From positions 1 to 22,218 of the forward strand of contig NZ_CALGFC010000064.1 of NCBI RefSeq assembly GCF_937881195.1: a stretch of 22,218 nt of DNA, given 5' to 3'. Each line of letters opens with the position of its first letter. Positions within the stretch are counted from its first letter, which is position 1. The translations under genes were made by a program, and so were the position numbers. Below are positions 1 through 6,667 of the stretch, in pieces. The notes beneath the pieces are model-generated. The model made no database searches. It had not been told where the DNA came from and saw nothing but the letters and a program-made list of their open reading frames with translations. The DNA is from an uncultured Methanobrevibacter sp. GTDB lineage: Archaea; Methanobacteriota; Methanobacteria; Methanobacteriales; Methanobacteriaceae.

Positions 1-102
1 TATATTAATAGAATAATTATACTTAAAAAATAATTATATTAATAGAATAATTATACTTAAAAAATAATTATATTAATAGAATAATTATAGTAAAAAAATA
101 AA
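1..102. repeat. Tandem repeat, 34-bp period, at left window edge
   Basis: Three consecutive copies begin at 1, 35 and 69. The first two are identical and the third diverges over its last dozen bases. The unit is almost purely A and T and contains TATTAATAGAATAATTATA. The array touches the window edge and may continue leftwards. It lies upstream of the methyltransferase gene. No function can be read from it. Confidence 0.9.
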
Positions 103-148
103 TATAATATTTACTAAATTTAAAATAATTAAATTTATATCAATAAAT

Positions 149-154
149 GGTGAT
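149..154 (+). promoter_or_regulatory. Ribosome binding site GGTGAT deciding a TTG start
   Basis: GGTGAT is followed by three bases and then TTG at 158. The identical motif and spacing precede the ATG of cdc6 at 6668. The alternative in-frame ATG at 170 would be 15 bases away, which is too far, so TTG is preferred. Confidence 0.65.
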
Positions 155-157
155 TAA

Positions 158-892
158 TTGATAATTATAATGGATGAAAGATCAAAAAAATATTTAATTG
201 ATCAAAAATCTGAGTTTCAAAGTGATTTAGGTATCATAAGTCAGGAATCATTAGCTAATGCAAAGATAGGAGAAACATTGACAACACATTTAAATAAAAA
301 ATTTAAAGTAATAAAACCTAATGTTAATGATTTTATAGATTTAATGGATAGAAGATGTTCAATTTTAATTCAAAAAGATATTGGAACTGTAATTTCAAAA
401 TGTGGGCTTGGAAATGGGGATAAAGTTGTTGATGCTGGAACTGGAGCAGGAGCAATTGCATTAAATTTTGGAAATATAGTTGGTGAATCTGGCCATGTTT
501 ACTCTTATGAAATAAGAGAGGATTTTGCAGACGTAGCTAAAAAAAATATTGAAAAATTTGGTTTAAGCGAAATTATCGAAATAAAAAATAGAGACATTAA
601 AGAAGGAATTATTGAAAAAGAGATAGATTTAGTATTTCTTGATTTAAATAAACCTTATGATATATTTGAAGATGTTTATGAAAGTTTAAATACAGGAGGA
701 CATCTAGCTGTATATGCTCCATATATTGATCAAATCGAAACATCATATAAAATAGCAAAAAAAGTTGGTTTTATGAATTTATCAATTATAGAAACTCTTG
801 AAAGAGAAATAGAAGTAAGAACCCAAGGTACAAGGCCTAAAACTAGAATGGTTGGGCATAGTGGCTATCTTCTTTTTGGAAGAAAATTGTAA
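158..892 (+). CDS. trmI: tRNA (adenine-N1)-methyltransferase, TrmI/Gcd14 family
   Basis: Predicted SAM-dependent enzyme that N1-methylates adenine in the T-loop of tRNA (position 57/58 in archaea). The 244-residue protein has a short N-terminal domain and a Rossmann methyltransferase domain. The SAM-binding loop DAGTGAGA is at residues 92-99, and a ribose-binding acidic residue follows in SYE at 116-118. The motif IV region reads DLNKPYD at 162-168, where many family members have D-x-P-x-P-W. The C-terminal RPKTRMVGHSGYLLFGRK is characteristic of the family (RP..RMVGHTGYL). The TTG start is chosen because GGTGAT lies three bases upstream; the ATG at 170 would remove four residues. The gene stands alone, with AT-rich DNA on both sides. 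The family assignment is firm; the exact target base is inferred from archaeal relatives. Confidence 0.88.
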   Translation: MIIIMDERSKKYLIDQKSEFQSDLGIISQESLANAKIGETLTTHLNKKFKVIKPNVNDFIDLMDRRCSILIQKDIGTVISKCGLGNGDKVVDAGTGAGAIALNFGNIVGESGHVYSYEIREDFADVAKKNIEKFGLSEIIEIKNRDIKEGIIEKEIDLVFLDLNKPYDIFEDVYESLNTGGHLAVYAPYIDQIETSYKIAKKVGFMNLSIIETLEREIEVRTQGTRPKTRMVGHSGYLLFGRKL

Positions 893-1200
893 ATATTTAT
901 CCTATTATTATTAAAATGATAAATGATATATAAAAATAAAAATAATTGAAATAAAAGGGAAAATAATTAAAATAAAAAAAAGGGAATATAATTAAAATAA
1001 AAAATTAGAACAAAATGCAATATAATTAAAATAGTATTAAAAATAAAAATATATAAAAAATACTAAAACTAATAATTAAAAGACATTGATTGCAAGTGAA
1101 AATAAATAAAAAATATATGAATAAAAATTAAAATTGGAATAATAATTAATGGAATAATAATTAATATATTGTAATAATAATTAATTTATTAGAATAATAT
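893..1200. other. Intergenic, A-rich on the plus strand, no gene seen
   Basis: About 300 bases between the methyltransferase and pyrB, with degenerate repeats of AATAATTAAAATAAAA and, near the right end, of GGAATAATAATTAAT. One reverse-oriented partial origin box, TTGCAAGTGAAAA, lies at 1090-1102; it matches a TTTACACTTGCAA box in the origin except at one position. The pyrB promoter should be here, but no single TATA box stands out in such AT-rich DNA. Confidence 0.6.
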
Positions 1201-1206
1201 TTGAGT

Positions 1207-2136
1207 GTGATTAAAATTTTTAATCTTAATGATGTAATTTCTATAAAAGATTTTCAAAAAAAAGATATTGAGTTTATTTTAAAGGAATCTGAAAGTCTTG
1301 AAAAAATAGCTAAATCAGAAGAGATTTCTGATGAATTAGCAGGGAAAATACTAGGAATGATGTTTTTCGAACCATCAACTAGAACAAGATTATCCTTTGA
1401 AACATCAATGAAACGACTTGGTGGTAATTGTGTTGGATTTGCTGGAAGTTCAGCTAGCTCAATTTCAAAAGGTGAAAGTTTAGCTGATACATCAAAGATG
1501 TTTGAAGCTTATTCTGATGCTCTTATTATTCGTCATAATTTGGAAGGAGCTGCAAAATTTATTTCGGACATTGTCGATGTTCCAGTAATTAATGCAGGAG
1601 ATGGAGCAGGACAACATCCAACACAAACTCTTCTAGATTTATACACAATTAAACGGCATTTTAATAAGATTAAAGGATTGAATATTGCTTTAGTTGGAGA
1701 TTTAAAATATGGGCGTACAGTACATTCTTTAGCATATGCTCTTGGAATTTTCGATGCGCAAATGAGTTTCGTATCACCTGATGAGTTAAAAATGCCTAAT
1801 GAAACGCTTCATGATTTAAAAAAGAACAAAATAAAATTTCATGAAACAAATAATTTAAAAGATGTTATTGATGATATTGATGTATTATATGTTACTAGAA
1901 TACAAAAAGAAAGATTCCCTGATGAAGAGGAATATTCAAAAATAAAAGGTGCATATTTAATAGATTATGAACTTGTAAAAGAAAAAGATCTAATTGTGAT
2001 GCATCCTCTTCCAAGAATTGATGAAATATCTACAAACATTGACAATACAAAATATAATAAATATTTCGAGCAAGCATTTTATGGTGTTCCAGTTCGAATG
2101 GCCATTTTAAAAAATATAATTAAAAACAAGCTTTAA
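1207..2136 (+). CDS. pyrB: Aspartate carbamoyltransferase catalytic subunit
   Basis: Condenses carbamoyl phosphate with aspartate in the second step of pyrimidine synthesis. From the GTG start the protein has 309 residues, normal for the family. The carbamoyl-phosphate loop STRTR is at 57-61, HPTQTLLD at 137-144, GDLKYGRTVHS at 164-174, RIQKERFP at 231-238 and the HPLPR aspartate-site motif at 266-270. The sequence is close to the Methanocaldococcus enzyme throughout. No regulatory subunit gene (pyrI) is adjacent. The start is uncertain: TTG 1201, GTG 1207 and a possible ATT 1216 all fit the frame, and the first in-frame ATG is far inside the conserved core. The only ribosome-binding-like motif, GTGAT at 1207-1211, would serve the ATT. 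The identity is not in doubt. Confidence 0.95.
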   Translation: MIKIFNLNDVISIKDFQKKDIEFILKESESLEKIAKSEEISDELAGKILGMMFFEPSTRTRLSFETSMKRLGGNCVGFAGSSASSISKGESLADTSKMFEAYSDALIIRHNLEGAAKFISDIVDVPVINAGDGAGQHPTQTLLDLYTIKRHFNKIKGLNIALVGDLKYGRTVHSLAYALGIFDAQMSFVSPDELKMPNETLHDLKKNKIKFHETNNLKDVIDDIDVLYVTRIQKERFPDEEEYSKIKGAYLIDYELVKEKDLIVMHPLPRIDEISTNIDNTKYNKYFEQAFYGVPVRMAILKNIIKNKL

Positions 2137-2174
2137 ATTCTTATAAAAATAATAATACTTAATAAAATTAATTT

Positions 2175-2290
2175 AAATACTAAAAAATTAAGCTAAATAC
2201 TAAAAAATTAAGCTACTATAAAATTAAATTAAATACTAAAAAATTAAGCTACTATAAAATTAAATTAAATACTAAAAAATTGATTTAAAT
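2175..2290. repeat. Tandem repeat between convergent pyrB and cbiB
   Basis: The 20-base block AAATACTAAAAAATTAAGCT begins at 2175, 2195 and 2231, and again at 2267 with a changed end. The last three starts are 36 bases apart. Read on the minus strand, each copy supplies a T6 run (AATTTTTTAG) just downstream of cbiB. Oligo-T on the non-template strand is a known archaeal termination signal, so the array could end cbiB transcription. That role is inferred. Confidence 0.85.
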
Positions 2291-2291
2291 A

Positions 2292-3338
2292 TTATAAAAT
2301 TAATATAAACAGTGTGAAAATCAATATTAATAATAAAATGGATAAAATAATTGTCAAATTAGAAAGTTTAACAGCATTACTAATATCTTCTTTTTTTAAT
2401 ATATTATCACTATTTCCAATTTTATATACTCCTTTTTTTATAAGAGAAATATCCAATGCACCAGCAACAGCTGCCATTGTAAATCCAGAGTTTGGAGAAG
2501 GACAATTTCGAGCATCCCTTAACATTATTTCATAGCTATTTTTATAATTGAAATTGTTTTTTTTATATAAAAAAGCAGCTAAAACAACTAAAATTCCACC
2601 AAAGCGTGCAGGTAGATAATTTAATATATCATCAAGTTTTGCAGGAAAATATCCTATATAAAAATATTTTTGATTTTTATATCCAACCATAGCATCTAAA
2701 GTATTAATTATTCTATAGAAAATAGATACTAAAACAGCGAAAAATATTATATTGATAGTTAAATTATTTGAAAAAAAGTTGAAGAAATTTAAGTTAAAAA
2801 TATTATCTATAGTAATAGCCAAAATAAATAGAATTGTTGCTAAAATATAATAAAAAATAGGTGAAATAACAGAATCAGTTATATTTTCAGATAATGTTTC
2901 TATTGTAGCAGAAATTATTAGGGGTTCATCAAGTTCAAGTGTATTTCTACTTACAAGATAAGACATTGATTTTCTAGCAGATTCAATGTCATTATCTAAA
3001 TCATCTTTAATTGAATTAGCTGATGATAATAGCATATTAATTGAAAAAGTTGAGGATAAAAGTATTGAAGAAACAATAACAAATAAAATGATATTATAGC
3101 TTGAAATCCACAAAATTACACTGAAAAAAAATAGAATAAAAATTGAAACTAAAAGTGTCAAAAAGAATCCAGATATTTTATTTTTAAATTCTATCAAATA
3201 TTTTAGAAATAAGTCAATAATTTTCCCAATAAACACAACAGGGTGTATCTTCTTAGGCAATTCACCTAAAATTAAATCAATAAAAGTCGCAATAACTAAT
3301 ATTATAAGTGATAATATAAGTATTTCTTGAAAATACAT
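2292..3338 (-). CDS. cbiB: Adenosylcobinamide-phosphate synthase, CbiB/CobD family
   Basis: Membrane enzyme that attaches the aminopropanol phosphate arm to adenosylcobyric acid late in corrinoid synthesis. The 348-residue length is typical. The N-terminus has a membrane segment followed by DLILGELPKKIHPVVFIGK (residues 21-39), the family signature D..lG..P..iHPvv.iG. The conserved loop RDARNCPSPNSGF lies at 274-286, then the AGAL region, and a C-terminal membrane helix. Several further hydrophobic segments are present. The weak ribosome binding site AAAGGA precedes the ATG. The gene is convergent with pyrB and divergent from the small gene at 3642. It stands apart from the other corrinoid genes of the window (cbiG, cbiH, cbiX). 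Confidence 0.93.
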   Translation of the reverse strand: MYFQEILILSLIILVIATFIDLILGELPKKIHPVVFIGKIIDLFLKYLIEFKNKISGFFLTLLVSIFILFFFSVILWISSYNIILFVIVSSILLSSTFSINMLLSSANSIKDDLDNDIESARKSMSYLVSRNTLELDEPLIISATIETLSENITDSVISPIFYYILATILFILAITIDNIFNLNFFNFFSNNLTINIIFFAVLVSIFYRIINTLDAMVGYKNQKYFYIGYFPAKLDDILNYLPARFGGILVVLAAFLYKKNNFNYKNSYEIMLRDARNCPSPNSGFTMAAVAGALDISLIKKGVYKIGNSDNILKKEDISNAVKLSNLTIILSILLLILIFTLFILIL

Positions 3339-3641
3339 TTTTATTCCTTTTATTTTAATATTCTTTTTATTTTAATATATTAACTACTTTTAATCAAGTT
3401 ATATTATATTAAAATAATAATATTTGAAAACAAATTATACTTAAAATTTTTTATTTAAAAATAATTATTATTTAAATATATAATATAAATAAACTAAAAT
3501 ATTAAATGATTTATTTTTAGTTCAATTATATTTATAATTCAAGTTAATTGTATAACTACTTATATTTATTTATATAATATATATTTAATAATAAAATATA
3601 GTTATATTATCTAAATTTTAACATTAAAAAACAGTGATTAT
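3339..3641. other. Divergent intergenic region, probable promoters
   Basis: About 300 bases of AT-rich DNA separate cbiB from the small gene at 3642, so promoters in both directions are expected. TTTATATAATATATAT near 3569-3584 resembles an archaeal TATA element, roughly 60-70 bases before the rightward gene. Nothing else specific is visible. Confidence 0.45.
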
Positions 3642-4121
3642 ATGATTGATGAAAAAGTAATCAAAAAATGGCTTGTTGAAGAAGGTCTATTTAAAGAACA
3701 AATATCTGATGAAACATCTAACTTTCATTTTCTTATAAATTATCCAGATGAGCATGTACTTGATCTTATACAACCAAAGCATAAAGAAGATATGGTATTA
3801 ATAGGGTGTGCTTCTGAAATAGCACCTGAACAATTATCATTAATTAGAGACTCCTCAAATAAAAAAAGAGAAAACTTTATATGGGAAATTCGATTTGCTT
3901 TAAATCAATTCCTTCTTGATTTTGAGCTTGAACATCCTGATAATGTTTTGAGTAGGTTTGTGATTTCTGAAGAGATATATGAAGATGGTTTAACAAAAAA
4001 TAGTTTGATATTATCCATTAAAAAAGTTTTTAAAGGTAAATTACAATGTATTTGGATTACAGGAAAAACTTTTGGTGAAGGTGAAAATTCACAAATAAAT
4101 GATAATAGTATGTTTGTTTAA
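3642..4121 (+). CDS. Conserved protein of unknown function, possibly DUF2299-like
   Basis: A soluble acidic protein of 159 residues without signal peptide or membrane segment. The start is firm: GTGAT lies three bases before the ATG. The order is a helical N-terminus (EKVIKKWLVEEGLF), a strand-rich middle (FHFLINYPDEHVLDLIQP; DMVLIGCASEIAPE), a long helix (FIWEIRFALNQFLLDF) and a C-terminal strand pair. This pattern recalls small alpha/beta families of YbjN or secretion-chaperone type, and I think DUF2299, but that name is from memory. No catalytic motif is evident. It is the last gene before the origin and reads towards it. An oligo-T stretch follows the stop. Confidence 0.75.
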   Translation: MIDEKVIKKWLVEEGLFKEQISDETSNFHFLINYPDEHVLDLIQPKHKEDMVLIGCASEIAPEQLSLIRDSSNKKRENFIWEIRFALNQFLLDFELEHPDNVLSRFVISEEIYEDGLTKNSLILSIKKVFKGKLQCIWITGKTFGEGENSQINDNSMFV

Positions 4122-4135
4122 TTTTAATATTTCTC

Positions 4136-4161
4136 TTTTTTACAAAAATAATACTTTTTTT
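4136..4161 (+). terminator. Oligo-T terminator candidate
   Basis: T6 (4136-4141) and T7 (4155-4161) follow within 40 bases of the stop of the small gene at 3642. Two T-runs on the coding strand fit archaeal intrinsic termination. They would also keep transcription out of the origin. Inferred from sequence only. Confidence 0.5.
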
Positions 4162-4420
4162 ATTATATTTTAATTAATGAAATATATATATTGAATATGT
4201 TTGAATTGATATAATTTAATATTATTTAATTTAGTATTTTTAAATTATATATATTTTTAAATTATATATATTATATATACATTATATATTATTTATAGAT
4301 TATATATTATTATATATTATTTATAGATTATTTTATATTATCTATAATTTATTTTATATTTTATATTTATTTTATATATAATAATTATATAATAATAATT
4401 ATATATTTATTTTTCAGATG
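4160..4420. repeat. Almost pure A/T tract with direct repeats
   Basis: About 260 bases consist nearly only of A and T, dominated by TATAT, TTTAT and ATTATA. A 21-base block containing TTATATATTATTTATAG occurs twice in a row, at 4282-4302 and 4310-4330. It lies at the left edge of the origin, before the first recognition box. Such DNA melts easily, so it could assist unwinding, but no box flanks it on its left. Confidence 0.6.
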
Positions 4421-4569
4421 TTAATAGATCTATCCTTAATTCTTATTCTAATCAATATTTATTTAATATTTCTTATTTATTTAATATATATTACTTTATT
4501 ATTCATATTAATACTATAGAGATTCTTTTTTTCAATTTTTCAATTTTTTCATTTAATTTATTTCACTTG

Positions 4570-4589
4570 TTACACTTGAAATAGACGTT
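4570..4589 (+). promoter_or_regulatory. Origin recognition box, full form, rightward
   Basis: TTACACTTGAAATAGACGTT contains the exact core TACACTTGAAA. A partial copy, TTTCACTTG, lies directly before it at 4561-4569. It forms an inverted pair with the box at 4677-4695. Confidence 0.85.
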
Positions 4590-4636
4590 CATAAGAATTA
4601 TAAACATGTAATTTTTTTATTAGTGTGAGAGATATA

Positions 4637-4647
4637 TTTCCAGTGAA
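4637..4647 (-). promoter_or_regulatory. Degenerate origin box between the inverted pair
   Basis: TTTCCAGTGAA differs by one base from TTTCAAGTGAA, the reverse form of the box core, and is followed by ACG. It lies between the boxes at 4570 and 4677. It may be a weak site or chance. Confidence 0.4.
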
Positions 4648-4676
4648 ACGTATTTTTGGTATCTTGTATGAATGAA

Positions 4677-4695
4677 GACGTCTATTTCAAGTGAA
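4677..4695 (-). promoter_or_regulatory. Origin recognition box, full form, leftward
   Basis: On the minus strand it reads TTCACTTGAAATAGACGTC. The nine bases after CACTTG agree with those of the box at 4570 in opposite orientation, with 87 bases between the two sites. Confidence 0.85.
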
Positions 4696-4861
4696 TATAA
4701 TTGAAATTTAGGTTTCTCTATTTATTTTTTTAAAAATTTTTTATTAATACTGCCAAAAACCTATAAAATATCTTTATATCAAAATTTTAACCAATTAAAT
4801 TCATTTATATCTTTTTTCAGCTTCATATAATTATTTTTCATTTTTTGAAAAATTAGTATTT

Positions 4862-4881
4862 TTACACTTGAAATAAACGTC
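4862..4881 (+). promoter_or_regulatory. Origin recognition box, full form, rightward
   Basis: TTACACTTGAAATAAACGTC is the best example of the full form, with the exact core at 4863-4873. Confidence 0.87.
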
Positions 4882-4908
4882 TTGTATTTTTTTTCTTTGA
4901 AATTTTCA

Positions 4909-4928
4909 TTTCACTTGAAATTTACCTC
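4909..4928 (+). promoter_or_regulatory. Origin recognition box, short form, rightward
   Basis: TTTCACTTGAAATTTACCTC lies 47 bases right of the previous box in the same orientation. It keeps CACTTGAAA but lacks the ACGTC tail. Confidence 0.7.
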
Positions 4929-5457
4929 TCACTTTATTTTTTATTCAATAGTTAATAAAAAAATTATAATAATTTATAATTAAAAATATAATTTATGTAA
5001 AATCGAATTAATAGTATTTTTCATAAAATTTTTCATTTATATATATTATTTTTTTATTTATGAATAACCATTAAATTTTTTTTATTTTTTATTTCCGAAT
5101 TGTTTATTTATTTGACAGCTGATTTTTCAATTTTTTTATTTTTAATAGAAAATTAAATTATTATTCAATTTAATAATACTCTTTTTAATTGTTTAATATA
5201 TTTAAATTATTTAATTTACATGAAATCTTCAATGTTTTTTGTTAAACTTTTTACTAAATTTCATATTTTTCATAATTATTTACATTTATTTTATTAATAA
5301 AATTCTTTTTTTATTTCTATAATAGTTTATTCTCTAATATTTTCTAAAATAAATTTACTTAATTTTTTTTTATTATCCAGATGATAATATTTATTTTATT
5401 TTTATTATTTTAATGACTATTTTTTCTTAATTAAAAAATAAAGAATAAAATAATCTT

Positions 5458-5470
5458 TTTACACTTGCAA
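5458..5470 (+). promoter_or_regulatory. Origin recognition box variant, rightward
   Basis: TTTACACTTGCAA has one substitution in the core (GCAA for GAAA). It stands alone in the middle of the region. Confidence 0.6.
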
Positions 5471-5863
5471 TATATGATTAAATTTTAAAAAGAATTATAT
5501 ATTTAATATATAATATTTTATTTTTTTCAATATTATCTATTATTTATTATCTATTTTTTAAAATTGAAATAATTATTTTATTTTATTTTTTTTAACAATT
5601 TTAATTGATTAGCCTCAATTGTTTTTTATTATAAAGCCAAAAACTGAGTTTTTTATTTTAAAAAACATAAAATCATTCTTTTCATATTTATTCTTTTTTA
5701 AAATACCCCCTATGATATTTTATTGAGATAATACTTATTATAATTTAAAAAAATCACAATTAACCCTTTTTTACTTAGAAAAAACTATTTAGGTAATATA
5801 TTATAAGTTATTATTTTTCAATGATTTTTTAATAAATAAGTTTATATGTTTTAATTTCTAATA

Positions 5864-5883
5864 TTACACTTGAAGTATACGAT
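5864..5883 (+). promoter_or_regulatory. Origin recognition box, rightward, first of a tandem pair
   Basis: TTACACTTGAAGTATACGAT keeps the spacing of the ACG tail but has G for A at core position 11. It touches the next box at 5883. Confidence 0.78.
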
Positions 5884-5893
5884 ACACTTGAAA
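5883..5893 (+). promoter_or_regulatory. Mini origin box, rightward, second of a tandem pair
   Basis: Exact core TACACTTGAAA, offset about 18 bases (close to two helical turns) from the preceding box. Both point into the AT-rich core. Confidence 0.78.
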
Positions 5894-6069
5894 CTTTTAA
5901 AAAAGATATTTAAAATTTTTGTTATAAATTAATATAAATTTTATAAAATTTATTATAAATTAATATTTTATTTAATAATAATATAAAATTTATAAATATA
6001 ATATTAAAATTTTTTGAATATATTTTTAAAAATTAAGTTTTATCATAAATATAATATTTAAATTTTCTG
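5894..6069. other. Predicted duplex unwinding element
   Basis: This stretch of about 176 bases has only scattered G and C. It is bounded by two rightward boxes on its left (5864, 5883) and one leftward box on its right (6070). It contains the direct repeat TTATAAATTAATAT twice (near 5922 and 5953). AT-rich DNA between inverted boxes is the known arrangement of archaeal unwinding elements; the role here is inferred. Confidence 0.6.
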
Positions 6070-6080
6070 TTTCAAGTGTA
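6070..6080 (-). promoter_or_regulatory. Mini origin box, leftward
   Basis: TTTCAAGTGTA is the exact reverse complement of the core TACACTTGAAA. It faces the pair at 5864 and 5883 across the AT-rich core and is the box nearest to cdc6. Confidence 0.78.
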
Positions 6081-6543
6081 TTTAAGGGAATCAACAATGT
6101 AATATCAAATAAGAAGAGTGAAATTTCAACTAAAATTATAATAATTTCCTAATAATATTAAAATATTAATAAAACACTGTCATATAAAACTTGAAATAAT
6201 ATTATTATGAAATTTTTTCATGAAATTTTTTCAATTTTAATAATAGCTAAAATTTTTCTTTTTAATAATTATATTATAAGAAAATTACTCAATTTCTTTT
6301 TATTTATACTCTCTTTGATTTAATGATATACTTTTTATAGAAAGCTTATGGAATTATTATTAAATTATAATTATTGTATACAATTTTTTCAATAATGTAT
6401 AAAATTCACTATTCTATAAATCTATCTATAATTATAAGATATGAATAAATTTTTAAAAGATAATACTAACTCAATAATTTTATCTATTAAATATAAAATT
6501 TGCGAAATTTTTTATAAATTATAAATTTTTTATATCTTACAAA

Positions 6544-6607
6544 GAATTATAATTTAGTAAAAATTATAATTCTGTGAATTTATAATTTAGTGAAATTTAT
6601 AATTTAA
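6544..6607 (+). repeat. Direct repeats before cdc6, possible promoter region
   Basis: GAATTATAATTTAGT (6544), GAATTTATAATTTAGT (6576) and GAAATTTATAATTTAA (6592) are near-identical blocks. The last one holds a TATA-like AAATTTATAA about 60-75 bases before the cdc6 start. They could mark the promoter or a regulator site. No origin box overlaps them. Confidence 0.5.
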
Positions 6608-6667
6608 TAATAACGATTTCAACTAATAACTATACATTAAACTCATAATTAATCTATTGGTGATTTA

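Larger units (their letters stand above)
4122..6667. other. Replication origin region (oriC) upstream of orc1/cdc6
   Basis: About 2.5 kb without a convincing gene, directly upstream of the initiator gene orc1/cdc6 and very AT-rich. It carries at least eight sites built on (T)TACACTTGAAA or a close variant. This matches the mini-ORB repeat known from the Methanothermobacter origin (as I recall it, TTTACACTTGAAA), bound by Cdc6-1. Four sites extend into an ACGTC- or ACG-containing tail, giving a full form TTACACTTGAAATARACGTC. Sites occur in both orientations. The left part (about 4160-4420) is an almost pure A/T tract, the stretch from 4430 to 5800 is markedly T-rich on the plus strand, and 5894-6069 is an AT-rich core between inverted boxes. 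That this is the chromosomal origin is a strong inference. Confidence 0.87.

Noticed and set aside
5594..5623. Possible hairpin with a 7-base stem (AACAATT / AATTGTT)
   Set aside because: The stem is short and AT-only with a 16-base loop. It is not better than chance in this composition, so I do not call an RNA or terminator.
6187..6196. AAACTTGAAATAAT as a further origin box
   Set aside because: It lacks the CAC part of the core, and partial matches of this kind are expected by chance.
6207..6323. 38-residue hydrophobic frame starting MKFFHEIFSILII in the origin
   Set aside because: It has no ribosome binding site, consists of AT-driven Phe, Ile and Leu codons and begins in a 13-base duplication (ATGAAATTTTTTC twice). 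Such frames are expected by chance in this DNA.
4122..6667. CRISPR array or mobile element in the long gap
   Set aside because: Repeats are not evenly spaced with unique spacers, occur in both orientations and fit origin boxes. No transposase remnant or terminal inverted repeats were seen.
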